DNA of 64,000 bases from Nymphaea colorata (Eukaryota; Streptophyta; Magnoliopsida; Nymphaeales; Nymphaeaceae), in contig NC_045150.1 of the NCBI RefSeq assembly GCF_008831285.2, forward strand, positions 12,879,868-12,943,867, read 5' to 3'. The notes beneath the pieces are model-generated. The model saw only the letters and a list, made by a program, of their open reading frames with translations. It did no database searches and was not told the DNA's origin. The position numbers and the translations under genes are program-made. Position 1 is the first letter of the stretch; every line of letters starts with the position of its first letter. Shown piece by piece: positions 35,365 through 46,274 of the stretch.

Positions 35365-36560
35365 ATGGCATTTGAGGATCAAACATCAAAAGCTTTTAAG
35401 GAGATAAATCCAGAACTCACAGAGGCCGAATGTCCAGAGTTCATCCAAATGAGAAAGCAAGATCAACCGTCACCTCTGATTAATGATCCGATTGAGGAAA
35501 TTAACATTGGCACGGAAGAGAGTCCAAAGATTTTGCAAATTGGAACAAGTCTCTCAGCAGAAGAAAGAAAAGAGTTGATAGATTTCCTCAAAAAGCATCA
35601 AGAAGCCTTTGCGTGGACTTATGAGGACATGCCAGGACTTGATACAAAATTAGTCGAGCATCGACTACCATTGAAACCAGAATGCAAGCCAATCAAACAA
35701 AAGTTGAGGAAACTAGACCCTCGTCTTGAGGGGCAAGTTAAGGAAGGCCTGGAAGACCTACTAAAGGCAGGGTTCATCCGAACAATCGACTATCCTGAAT
35801 GGTTAGCAAACATTGTGGTAGTCCCAAAGAAAAATGGCAAAATTCGGCTCTGCATCGATTTCAAAGATTTGAATAAGGCTACACCAAAGGATGACTACCC
35901 ACTTCCAAACATTGACTTGTTGGTAGACAGTACCGCAGGTCACGCTATGTTCTCCTTTATGGATGGATATTCTGGTTATAACCAAATTAAGTTGGCAGCT
36001 CAAGATCAAGCCAAAACATCATTTACAACCCCATGGGGTACCTTCTGCTATACAGTAATGCCATTTGGTTTGAAGAACGCTGGGGCAACATATCAAAGGC
36101 TATGGCAGCTATTTTTCATGACCAAATGCATCAATCATGGATGCATATGTAGATGATCTACTAATTAAGTCAAAAACAAGGGAGAATCACATCAACATTC
36201 TCTCTCAAGTTTTGATAGACTCTTACAATACAAACTTAGATTGAATCACAAAAATGTGTATTTGGTGTGGAATCCGGTAAGCTTTGGGATTTATGGTCAG
36301 CCAAAAGGGAATCGAGATGGATCCTTCCAAAGCAAAGGCGATCATCGAAATGTCACCCCCAACAAATCTTAAGGAGCTACGCAGCTTGCAAGGCAGAATT
36401 CAATCAATCAGAAGGTTTATATCTAATCTCGCCATGAGATGCGAACCCTTCAACCATTTACTGCGGAAAGGAGTCAAATTTGAATGGGGGCATGAATGTC
36501 AAGCCTCATTCGAAAAGATCAAGAAGTATCTTCTTTGCCCACCAATTTAAAACCTCCAAT
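35365..36560 (+). pseudogene. Reverse transcriptase of Tat element copy B
   Basis: ATG 35365 (MAFEDQTSKAFKE) opens a frame with fingers and palm: VVVPKKNGKIRLCIDFKDLN (about 35816-35875), MFSFMDGYSGYNQI, and TPWGTFCYTVMPFGLKNAGATYQ to 36095. A one-base loss near 36098 leads to a stop at 36154. The catalytic YVDD is encoded at 36146-36157 in another frame, and the thumb/connection (LGFMVSQKGIEMDPSKAKAI) in a third from 36284. At least three frameshifts make it inactive. The ATG is preceded by a good splice-acceptor-like sequence. Confidence 0.88.
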
Positions 36561-37365
36561 TTTAGGGGAACCTCTACTCCTTTACATCACAGTTAACGAT
36601 TCAGCCTGTGGTGGATTTCTGGCTCAATATGAAGAAGGATGCCGAATAGAACATGCCATTTATTACATCAGTAAGACATTTGTGCAGTATGAAAAGAACT
36701 ACTCGCACATGGAAAAAACTTGCTTAGCCTTGGTGTGGATGTGTCAAAAATTAAGGCATTATCTATTGGCTTGTGAAGTTAAAATTTTATCCAAACTTAA
36801 TCCACTCAAATATATCCTCGAACAGCCATTTCTGAATGGAAGGATAGCAAAGTGGCAGGTTTTGCTGATGCAATATGATTTGGAATATGTGTCACAAAAA
36901 TCAATCAAGGGGCAAGCCATTGCAGACCAATTGGCAGATTTTCCTCTATATGAAGAAATTAGAACAAATGATGATTTTCCAGATGAGCAAATCCTGACAA
37001 CTGAACCAGAGCCGATTTGGGAGATGTACTTTGATGGATCTAAGAGCACAGCTGGGGCAGGCATTGGGATACTTTTCATTACACCAGAAAGGGAAATGAT
37101 TCCTTACTCTCTCAAATTGAATTTTTCCTGCACGCATAATATGGCAGAGTACGAGGCCCTAATCCAAGGACTCAAAATGTTGCTCAAATTTAAAGTGCAG
37201 AGAGTTCGCATTTTTGGAGATTCTCTCTTGGCTGTCAGTCAGGTCAATGGAGATTGGCAAGTCAAAGATCAAAAATTGATCCCATATCAAGAGTTAGCAG
37301 CTTCCCTCTTAAGACAGTTCGAGGAATGTCAACTCTTACATGTCAAAGAGAATTTAACCCAATAG
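36560..37365 (+). pseudogene. Dual RNase H region of Tat element copy B
   Basis: The first part (about 36560-36960) is the standard Ty3/Gypsy RNase H (LLLYITVNDSACGGFLAQ, YYISKTFVQYEKNYSHMEK), with decayed catalytic positions (IT-VNDSA). The second (about 37010-37260) reads WEMYFDGSKSTAGAGIGI, then HNMAEYEALIQGLK and IFGDSLLAVSQV, keeping the D...E...D pattern of an archaeal-type RNase H. The two-domain arrangement is a published mark of Tat elements. The frame ends at 37365 in a shift. Confidence 0.85.
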
Positions 37366-37379
37366 CAGACGGTTTAGCC

Positions 37380-38369
37380 AGTTTAGGCTCTACCATTGCC
37401 TTCAAACCTGGAGAATCTATCAGATCTTTTGAAGTTGGAAGACTCGAACAACCATCTTTTGTCATACCAGAACAGGTGTTGCAAGCAGAAAGTAGAGAAA
37501 CACCATGGTATCAGAACATCAAGGATTTTCTCCAAACTGGAACACTTCCACCAGAAATGTCTCGAAAAGAGCAAAGAGTTTTGAGACACATGTCTTCAAG
37601 ATATTTCATTCTAGCCGACATCCTATACAGAAGAGGATTCAGCATAGAATATGCTAGATGTCTCGATGCAAATGAGGCACTAGAAGTCATTCAAGAAGCC
37701 CATGAAGGAATTTGTGGGGGACATGTAGGGTATCAGACCCTCGTCAAGCAATAGTCAGAGCAGGGTACTATTGGCCCACAATGCAAAGAGACTGTCACCA
37801 ATTTGTCAAGAAATGCATCAAATGTCAGTTGCATGCACCATCAATTCATGCTCCAGCAGCGTACCTTCATTCGGTCAGCTCACCATGGCCATTTCTCCAT
37901 GTGGCCTTCGACGTAGTCGGTCCAATCAATCCACCTGCCTCAAATGGACACAGGTATTTTCTTGCAGCTACAGATTACTTCACCAAATGGGTGGAAGCGA
38001 TCACTTTAAAAACATCGAAGGACAACACGTAGTGTCCTTCATTCATAAAAATCTTTTGTGTAGATTGGCATCCCGCATGATATCGTTTCTGATAACGTAC
38101 TCATTTCAAAAATGAGAAAATGCGCAATCTTTGTCATAAACACAAAATACAACATCACTTTTCTGCCCCATATTACCCTCAAGGTAATGGTCAGGCAGAA
38201 GCAACCAACAGATTTTGATTCGTGTCTTAGAAAGGACAGTTGAAACAGGCCGAGATTGGCACGAGAAAATGCACAATGCACTTTGGGCGTATCGAACCAC
38301 AATTCGGACACCCACCAATGCTACACCAGCAGAATTAGTATATGGAACGGAAATTGTCCTTCCATTACA
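37380..38369 (+). pseudogene. Integrase of Tat element copy B, cut by the gap
   Basis: The zinc-binding region (HEGICGGHVGYQT, then WPTMQRDCHQFVKKCIKCQ, about 37705-37835) is split by a frameshift near 37745. The core shows HVAFDVVGPINPP (first catalytic Asp, about 37900-37940) and FTKWVEAITLKT. Further shifts follow near 38030. YYPQGNGQAEATNR marks the third acidic residue (about 38168-38210), and WAYRTTIRTPTNATPAELVYG (38287-38345) the family-typical end before the N run. Not functional as assembled. Confidence 0.85.
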
Positions 38370-38469
38370 NNNNNNNNNNNNNNNNNNNNNNNNNNNNNNN
38401 NNNNNNNNNNNNNNNNNNNNNNNNNNNNNNNNNNNNNNNNNNNNNNNNNNNNNNNNNNNNNNNNNNNNN
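38370..38469. other. Assembly gap, 100 N
   Basis: Exactly 100 N's, the usual placeholder for a gap of unknown size. Left of it is the Tat integrase (plus strand); right of it is LINE ORF1 (minus strand). The missing DNA should hold the Tat 3' region and 3' LTR and the LINE endonuclease plus RT N-terminus, so it is likely several kilobases. Confidence 0.95.
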
Positions 38470-39889
38470 TCTTGCCCGGTTGACTAGGAGAAGAAAAGGA
38501 AAACCCTGGAGGGACATCATAAGGGAAGTCCTGCACATCATGAGGCTTTGAGACGAAAGGATTGAGAAGGCGCTCAGTTGGGTATGTGACTGTTGTTTTT
38601 GATCTTTCACAGAATTAGGCGATTTGTTTTTTGCCATTTTTTTCCTTTGGGTGCACGAAGAGGGGTAGAACCTCCTGCTCTGACTTCTGAGCAGCTTTTC
38701 TGGCCACTCCTTGATTTTGTCATGAGGGCCATGATCCTCCTCAGTTTCCACTAACACTTCAAACCTGTTGGCTGCAGAAATGTGCTCCAATCGTGACCCG
38801 CTAGATGGCCCATTTCCTCTGTTGAGAGAAATTCCAGTGACCATGTGGCCAGCCTCCGAAGTTCTAGAGTCGTCTTTCACTTTTGAGTTAAGAATTTTAG
38901 GGCATTTCTCCGGAGGATGAGAGTTCACACCACACATCCGACAGAAATGAAGGCGACCTTCATAAACGGTTGCTTGCGCAAGGATATGGCCACCTCCCAA
39001 GTCAATCTCCACCTCTGGCGGGAGTTCAGATTGGATGGAAAGATCCAATAGAATGCGAGCAAAGTTAGTGCAGAACATTTGAACCGTAGGAGTGTCTGCC
39101 TCTAGGAAATCACATTGTAATCCCGTTGCCACTACATTGAAGACTCGACCATTCCATAAATATGGTGGGAGACCTGGCAGCCTCACCCACAAAGGAGCGG
39201 TAGTACTAGGATTAATCTCAAGTGGCTGACCAGGGCTCCATCTGGCAGCGACCAGAACCCTACCACCCACTTTCCAAACTCGTTTTTTCAATACTAAGTT
39301 AAGTTCTTCTTCACTAGTCACTCGAATAAAAAATCCCCTTTATTGAGAAGGGAGATTTGAGGAGATATTCTCCCCATCCATTGAGTGAGCAGGCCAGAGA
39401 TGAGCTTAGAGATGTTCCCGCTGACTTTAGAGGTTGAACCCATAAAACAACAAACTGCGGACCATTGGAAGGGTTTGTCATGCTTAAGAGGTCTTCTTCA
39501 GTCACTACTATTCTTGGCCGTCCCTTACCAAGAATAACTTTTAAGGGAGGCAGATCCTCTTGACGGGCATAACCACCCCCTGCAACACGGTCTGCCCAAG
39601 ATGGAGGCTGAGGAAGCCCTCTTCTACCCACACTGCCAAACGGCACTTGAACACCCACTGCCACACCCTGGCTACTCTTCGCCTCTTCACAGCAAGCATT
39701 CCCTACAAGACATTTTTTATCCCCAGTGGCAGAGATTGATCCTCCTCCAATCATCTGCCCCTCAGATTCCTCATTCCCTACAGGAGATTTTTTATCCCCA
39801 ATAGCAGAGATTGTTTCTCCTCCAATCATCTGCCCTTCAGATTCTCCATTACGAGAGGAGGGCAGAAGCGGAGGCACAAAAACATCCAT
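38470..39889 (-). pseudogene. Younger L1-type LINE, ORF1
   Basis: Starts at ATG 39889. The N-terminus holds a two-fold repeat of about 24 residues around ESEGQMIGG...DKK..VGN. A DUF4283-like RNA-binding region follows (LPPLKVILGKGRPRIVVTEED, then RVWKVGGRVLVAARWSPGQP), and then a CCHC knuckle CRMCGVNSHPPEKC (about 38905-38946), the order seen in plant L1 ORF1 proteins. A frameshift near 39315 separates the two halves. The C-terminus runs to the gap. It pairs with the ORF2 half at 24640-26650. Confidence 0.82.
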
Positions 39890-40262
39890 TTCATTAACCA
39901 GTAAAGGGGAAGGGAGAGGAGAGCGTCCTCAATCGGCAGAGTCTCCTCCTCCATACATGCAACGCCTATCAGCGCAGGCACCACCTCCTGCTCCTTCTCC
40001 ATCTCTGGAAGCCCACCGCTGGAGGTCAGCGGGAAGACCCCACGGAGTCTTCCCTGCCTCCTCGCTCCTCCTCCTCCTCACGCAGATGCTCGCCTTGTCC
40101 CCTCCTTTGTCCCCTCCTCTGCCTGGCTGCCTCCACCGCTGGGGGTCAGCGGGAAGGACCCCCACGGAGCCTCCTCCTGCAACCGCGACCCCCTCCCACG
40201 CCCGTTCGCTCGCCTCTTCCACGTTGCCTCCACTGACCCTTTCTTGCTTCAACTTTTTTGTT
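39890..40262 (-). other. 5' untranslated region of the younger LINE
   Basis: A GC- and CT-rich leader between ORF1 and the old LINE fragment. CTTTTTTGTT is found at both edges of the LINE/Tat block (24537-24546 and 40253-40262). It could be the target-site duplication, but it is short, A/T-rich, and at the left edge partly overlaps the old RT frame, so I leave the ends open. Confidence 0.45.
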
Positions 40263-40263
40263 A

Positions 40264-40420
40264 GCATTCTTAATAACCACTATGAACAAGTAAGGTGATA
40301 GTAGATCACCATGACAAAGACCTCTTTGGCAATTGAAGAATTTGCTTTCTCTACCATCAATGACCCCCTTGAGAAGCAATGGAGATGTAAGTATAAATCA
40401 ATGTTAATAATCACGAAGCA
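40264..40420 (-). pseudogene. Older LINE reverse transcriptase fragment (part 2)
   Basis: The minus frame LLKGVIDGRESKFFNCQRGL, then HGDLLSPYLF, is the RT palm motif (GxxRGLRQGDPLSPYLF type) just upstream of the catalytic DD. In block R the equivalent (49260-49400) is directly next to the downstream half (49080-49260), showing that the two halves here were once one element. Confidence 0.8.
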
Positions 40421-40739
40421 GGGGAAAACAGAGAAGCAAGGGGCTTAACTCCTCTGTTGACTTCAACAAGGAGAAACACATTTATTGCTACTGTTGTGAA
40501 ATAATTTAAGCACTTGATTAGAAGCATGGACCAAAACAAGGGAGTCTCTTCTTTGGATCTGGGAATTGGTCAGCAACAAAGGTGCTATCCATCCATACTT
40601 TGAATGGACTTCTGAATATATTATGATGCATTATGCAATCTATAAAAAGTTTCCTATGATAAGCAGTGACTTTTGTCATTTTGTTTTATTTAAAATATAA
40701 CTTCTTGTATTATGTAACGGTAAATATGAAAACTATCGG

Positions 40740-40930
40740 TTTAATTGCTTTCCAAGGCCTTATATTCTGCTTCGGCCAAAGATCTTGACACAATGTTCTA
40801 TTTCTTCGTTTTCAATGAAACCAAGGCTCCTCCTAAGTAAATACAGTAGCCAGTGATCGAGCGTATTGTATCTCTGCATGCACCCCAATTTGCATCACTG
40901 AATGCAACCGACTTGCAACCATCATTTGCT
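40740..40930 (-). pseudogene. Ty1/Copia RNase H fragment
   Basis: The minus frame gives SVAFSDANWGACRDTIRSITGYCIYLGGALVSLKTKK...VSRSLAEAEYKAL in short pieces, the Copia RNase H signature (DADWAGCxDTRRSTTGY...SxAEAEY). It has a stop within and no adjoining RT. It lies between block-L pieces (40420 and 40990), so it is a later insertion or patch. Confidence 0.75.
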
Positions 40931-40984
40931 GAAAAAAAAGATCTTGGCTCTTTGGCAGCTGATTATAGCCACTCACCACTTAAT

Positions 40985-41070
40985 TTCATCCCTTCAATAT
41001 ATAGAAAATTGAACTCATGACTCACATGAATCAGTCAAGGCTCGCTCGATCAAGTGGGCTGAAGTTAATG
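40985..41070 (+). other. Right-hand remnant of TNL block L
   Basis: ATGACTCACATGAATCAGTCAAGGCTCGCTCGATCAAGTGGG matches 49515-49560 of block R in the same orientation. This extends the duplicated unit past the LINE/Tat insertion and puts the boundary of block L between here and 42850. Confidence 0.6.
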
Positions 41071-42589
41071 GTCAGCTAAGTCACGTCAAGTTAATGACTT
41101 TAATTTGTTTAAGCCCAATTAGGTTGGCTGACCTGGCATTGATGAATGACTCAGCACAGTCAACTACGTCACTACCAATATACCAACTAAATCTTAAAGT
41201 TTTTCTATCATTATCAATGTCATAAAAATTTTCTAGGGAAAAACTTAATTTGCTAATGAAGTCAGATATAGTTTTCTAGTAATTATCTTTTAGAAATTAA
41301 AATGGTTAAACTTCTAATAATTGAAGAACGAGTGTAGACACCTTATGGCTGTTGGAGCAAATTCCTCCCAAGCTCCACTCATCTACAAACTCAGACTTAG
41401 AATCAAGCTCAAGCTCGACTCGTTCAAGGAATGAGCTGAGCTCCAGCCAAGTTGTGCAAACGAGTTTGAGTGGAAACCAAACTAGATCGACTCACTATGT
41501 AGCCCTATTTGTGGAATCAATTTATGTGGCTCAGAGAAAATATAGTGCACTCAGCAATTGAAAACCCAGCCTTCTTCTTGACGGGACCTAAATTTAAAAA
41601 AAAAATCATGGAGAGAGAAAATCTCTCTCCAAGGGTTTCTTGACTAAGCCTCATCCAAGCACCCACTATAGTGGCTTCTGGTAAGGAGGAAATGGAAGAA
41701 CCTCCTAGCATGATTTTGGGGAAGCACAATATGGAGATTGCTTTACATGACCAAATGATCCCGTTTGTGATGGACGGCTGTAGAACCAATGTGAGGGAAA
41801 TGGCCATAGTTGAGCGAAGAAATGTCAGACGATCTTAGGTAATGGTGGAGGAAAATATCATGGCGGATGAAGATATACTACCCTTGGAGTGGCAAGATAT
41901 CAATGGTAAGCCTCATTTGCTTATTTCAAAAGATTTCTATTGCAAGATCACTTGCCTCTTTCATTACTTTGCTTTTGCTACTTTGACTGAAGGAATGGGA
42001 AAGGGAAGACTGGTTTACGGCTTCGTGTTGTCCTTCTTGCGATGACTCTTACAAGGTTAGCAGACATCAAGTTCACGTCAATGGCCAAGAGGCTGTTCAT
42101 TGTCAGGGCTTCACTTGAGGAAAGCATTTGTCTCATCACGTCACCTGGCAGGTGGTTTGTGGGCAGCCATCTATTGATAGCAAACCACTGGACACAATGA
42201 ATGCCACTAAATATTAGAAGCTCCAACTGTGTGTGCATATGGGTGAAATAATACAACATGTAGAAATTATATGTTGTATTTGACTGTAGTGAACCGTGTC
42301 TTTGACTTTATAGATTCCATCGGTGCAGCATTCATTGATGTGGATTCTTTCACTAGGCCAACCACTAGACATGGGTTTGCATGGACTAAAATAGAAATCC
42401 CCCTAAGGTTCCACAATTCCAAATATGAAACTAGAACTTGGAGAAAATTGGGTTCTTCAGCTCTCCATTAAGTATGAAATAGCAATGAAATACTACAAGA
42501 AATGTGGTGTGACAAACCACTTTGATAACTCATGTGAAGAAAGAGTGATGAATGAATAAGTTCAGAAGGAAATAAACTCTTAACGTAAT
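41071..42589. other. Transposon debris with a possible LINE ORF1 (DUF4283-like) fragment
   Basis: On the plus strand 41842-42220 contains KRLFIVRASLEESICLITSP followed by GRWFVGSHLLIANHW, which resembles the DUF4283 pattern (xxEEALxxVLxxGPWxxxGHLLxLxxW) of plant LINE or retro-like ORF1 proteins. A frame 42271-42471 follows without a clear family. 41352-41520 has CTCGAGCT-rich text like the element at 8680-9092. None of it is an intact gene. Confidence 0.4.
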
Positions 42590-42840
42590 TGTCCGAAAAA
42601 GCCAAACAAGTCATTTTGGAGCGATAACATGCATCACAAACATAATTGGTATTATAAAATATGAAACTACGGTCTTTAGATCATTGAGAAAGTTTTTCAT
42701 TAGAAAGGTATCCAAGACGATTATGCCAAAGCGAGTGGTCATGTGGCGTAGTAAGCGTAGCATGAGAGGTTGGATGATGAAAGCAGTACAAGCCATCATG
42801 CATCTTAACCTCTCCAATCAACTTCTTCGAGGAAAGCTTC
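42590..42840 (-). pseudogene. Ty1/Copia pre-integrase/integrase zinc fragment
   Basis: The minus frame reads LWHNRLGYLSNEKLS, then CDACYRSKMTCLAF, the GAG-pre-integrase HxRLGH and CxxC motifs of Copia polyproteins. It abuts the truncated TNL-R exon 1, so the Copia junction lies at or near the breakpoint that removed the TIR domain. Confidence 0.7.
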
Positions 42841-43442
42841 AAAAAAATTTGCTTGAGGCTGGAAATATATCGGGTTCAACCTAAAGGATGCAAATGGGTA
42901 TGCTCTTAGCCACCTTTCTCTCCGATGCACCCCCCCCCCCTCTTTCTCACTCTAGTGTTTAGACTAGCATTCCATTTCCTGTTGAAATTTCTGACGACAT
43001 GTAAACAACAATGTTGTACATCGCCACCTCTCCATGGGGTCTCCTAATTTGAAGAAGGTTTAATTTTCATTACAGCAAGTATCCACGCCTATGCATCTCA
43101 TCTTATCATTGAGAAAGAGAGAGAGAGAAGCAACAAGTTGGTGCTGGATAATTCAATCATGGAATTAAGAAAAAGATGGAGAAAAAAGTATATTTTTTCT
43201 AACTTTTTCCCATTCAATTTTGCTCAACCATTTGTCTAGAAAAGACCAAATGACTAAGATTGTTTCAGATGTATCTCACATCTAACTTTTGCACCTACTC
43301 TGTCTTTACTTGTGATATTATATCTGATTTGGGTTGATCTATTCCTTGTGGATTGTGATAAAGCTGGAACTTTATTCAAATGGGACATGTATGGAAGAAG
43401 CTTTCTTTCACTAATTATTGGTGGCTTATTAATTCATTATAG

Positions 43443-44612
43443 GCACGACGAAGGAGATCTTATAATGTGCATTTTGGAAAGGATTAAGGAAGTGATCCCT
43501 AAATACCTGTTCACGTGTGACTATCCTACAGATCTTAATTCTCGCTTGAAAGAGGCGATCAAACGGTTGGACAGGAAAGTTAGAATGGTTGGGATATGTG
43601 GGATAGGCGGCATTGGGAAGACAACCCTTGCCAAAGCAGTCTACAACAGATTATTAAATCAACACAATGTCAGCGAGAACTGTTCCAGCTTCGAGAACCG
43701 CAGCTTCCTTGCAAATGTCCACGAAGTATCAAAGCAGAAGAATGGAAATGGAATAGTTGTTTTGCAGAAGCAGATGCTTGATGATGTCCTTGGAGGAGAA
43801 GTGAGAATAAACAACAAGGACGAGGGCATCACCAAGATCCAAGAACGACTTGGAGGCATGAAAGTGCTTGTAGTTCTCGACGATGTTGATCATAAAGACC
43901 AGTTCGATGCCCTAGTCGGCAGCCGGTCAGGTTGGTTCAGTGGCGAAAGCATAATCAATGTCACTTATAGAGATGAAGACGTCTTTAAGGGACGATAGAA
44001 GATCATATATGAGGTTCCGAAATTGGATCATGCCCAATCGCTTAAACTTTTCAGTCAGCATGCGTTTGAGCAACCCGAGCCAAAATCAGATTGGAGAGGT
44101 GAATTGTCGAAGGAAGTTGTGTCAGTTGCTGGTGGAGTTGCTGGTGGGATACCTCTGTGCCTCCAAGTATTTGGGAGCCTTTTCTCTGACTTTAAATCCA
44201 TTAAAGAATGGGAGTCAAATCTGGAGCAATTAAAACAAGATCAACATAAAGACGTCCATAAGAGGTTAGAGATAAGCTATAAAAGCCTTGATAAGAAAAG
44301 ACGACGCATATTCTTGGACATAACATGTTTTATTATTGTTGGGAGGATGCTTACCCAGGGGAGTTCAAGAGATGTGATGAAAGGAAAAAGAAGAAACAAT
44401 ACGCAATGCACATGTCGGAAGGTTCCGAACTTTACCCAACTAATGCAATTGCAGAGTTGCAGCGTAAATTTCTAATCAGAATGAATGAGCATGGCACATT
44501 TGAAATGCATGATCAAATACGAGACATGAGGAGAAATATTGTCCAAAAGAAGAAGCACGCAAGCAGGTTTTGGGAAAATAACAAAACATTACAAATGCTA
44601 CAACCAGGAAAC
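43443..44612 (+). pseudogene. TNL-R exon 2: NB-ARC domain with stop and frameshift
   Basis: P-loop GIGGIGKTT (about 43596-43625), kinase-2 KVLVVLDDVDH (about 43862-43895), GGIPLCLQVFGS preceded by a 12-bp tandem duplication (VAGGVAGG), RNBS-D FLDITCFI, then after the frame loss near 44338 MHDQIRDM (about 44505-44530). CAG in TNL-L has become TAG at 43996-43998. Donor GTAAGT at 44613. Confidence 0.88.
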
Positions 44613-45255
44613 GTAAGTATGAGCTTTCTACACGTTCTTCATTTTCTCTTCTTTCTCTTTATTTATGATGAATACTCGTGCTTGGAAGTCGCATGTATGG
44701 TGGACAAATGGAACATAGTTGATCAGCAGTGCCTACTATCGATTGTTGCTTTATTTGGCATCTGGCCAAAATTTTGTTATTCTCCTTTTTGGAGCATAGT
44801 ATAGTATGGCTGATCGAGTTTCTAACTGATTAGTTCATTGTTTGTGTGGTTGCTATTCCACATCTCCACAATTCAAACATTGAAGCAACCCTTGGAGGGT
44901 AGGAAAAAAGGGGTGTGGGGGTGCTTCTCTAGAATCCTCCTCAACCTTATAATTATGTTGTCATAGCTTTCTGAAATTATCCTGTCAAAACTTGATACTG
45001 GAAGGCTCAAACCTCCAACTTCTAATTTTACTTTTTCTTGAGCATAACCATGTGGAGCTGAAAAATTGTAGACTTCGATAGCTGATCTCCTATTCCTGCT
45101 GATAGTTTGCATAAAGCTCTAAATTTAAATTCTGACTTCTTTTGGCAGAAAGCTTTAGCAGAAATCATACAACATCACTTGCAGTGCTTCGACGTTTTCA
45201 TTTTATCAAGGAGCTCATTTTTTTTCTTTCTTTCTCGTGATCTTTCCTATCCTAG

Positions 45256-46137
45256 GGAACAAAGAAGGTTGAAGCCATTATTTTCCACCGTCACGGCCGG
45301 CAGCACATTCCACCTTTAAAAACGACGTCATTTAGAAACATGGAGAACCTGAGAATACTTTATACAAGCTTGGTAAGGATGGAGGGCTTGTATCAGGATC
45401 TACCCAAATCGTTACAGTTCCTGAGGTGGTGGCAATGTCCGTTGAAATCATTGCCAACCATCGACTTTGATGTTGTGAACATTGTAGTGCTTGACCTGAC
45501 AGAGAGCATCATAGAGGAGTTTCTAGGTCCAAGTGTGACTAGTAGTTTGCCCCAGGAGGCGAACTACTCGCGGACCTTCAGCCAATTGAAAGTCCTTATT
45601 CTCAAGAATTGCAAGAACCTCAAGAGCACCCCCCATTTTAGGCTGATTGCAAATGCAACAAAATTGGTATTTGAAGGGTGCGCCAAGCTGGGTCGAGTCC
45701 ATGAATCGATTGGCGATCTCGACAAGTTGGTGTGCTTGAACTTGGGAGACTGTGGTTCTCTAAAGAACATACCTGATAGCATCTGTCGCCTAAGTTCTTT
45801 GGAGAAGCTCGTCCTTCGCTCGTGTTGGTCGCTAGAGGAACTCCCAGAAGAGATTGGCAGGTTGACGTCTTTAAAGGTGCTCCAATTAAGCCAAGGGTAT
45901 ATGCAAAGACTTCCGGAGTCTGTTGGCCTGTTGACAAACCTGCAAGAGCTGGAAATCAGCAATTGCGCGGATTTAAAGACCATCCCAGACATTTCAGATT
46001 TGCAAGCCCTGCGACATTTATGTCTGAGCGGATGCAGCCATCTTATAGATGCTCCTGGCCTTAGCAAACTGAGATGTCTAGAGTCCCTGGCACTCCACTA
46101 CTGTAAAGCACTAAGGAACATGAATGACATGATGAAG
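45256..46137 (+). pseudogene. TNL-R exon 3: leucine-rich repeats, open
   Basis: 294 codons without a stop, beginning GTKKVEAIIFHRH and ending MNDMMK before GTAATT, with the same LRR register as TNL-L. Differences from L cluster in repeat surfaces as well as backbone; it is 7 codons shorter, mainly at the position of L's WFFHYLHP. Confidence 0.85.
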
Positions 46138-46274
46138 GTAATTTCTTTACACATTTATATATCAATATCGTTTTCATAAACTTCTTGTTAGCCTGCATTC
46201 TGTTTTATCGATCACAATACAATAGAGTAAAAAGTAAAAATCTTTTTCTCTTGGTAGTCTTATTAATACCTTAC

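Larger units (their letters stand above)
26651..38369 (+). mobile_element. Tat-lineage Ty3/Gypsy retrotransposon, copy B (to the assembly gap)
   Basis: Order: 5' LTR (26651-30478), primer-binding site, leader, PMD ORF (31243-32454), gag (32638-33990), protease (34000-35206), RT (35365-36560), RNase H plus a second archaeal-type RNase H (36560-37365), integrase (37380-38369), then N's. The second RNase H domain and the DGG protease place it in the Tat (Ogre-like) group. It is inserted in a LINE ORF2 at 26650/26651. Several frameshifts in gag-pol mean this copy is not autonomous, although its LTR half is nearly identical to copy A. The 3' end and 3' LTR are lost in the gap. Confidence 0.92.

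Noticed and set aside
39726-40298. 190-codon Pro/Ser-rich frame on the plus strand
   Set aside because: Antisense to LINE ORF1 and its GC-rich leader; composition-driven.
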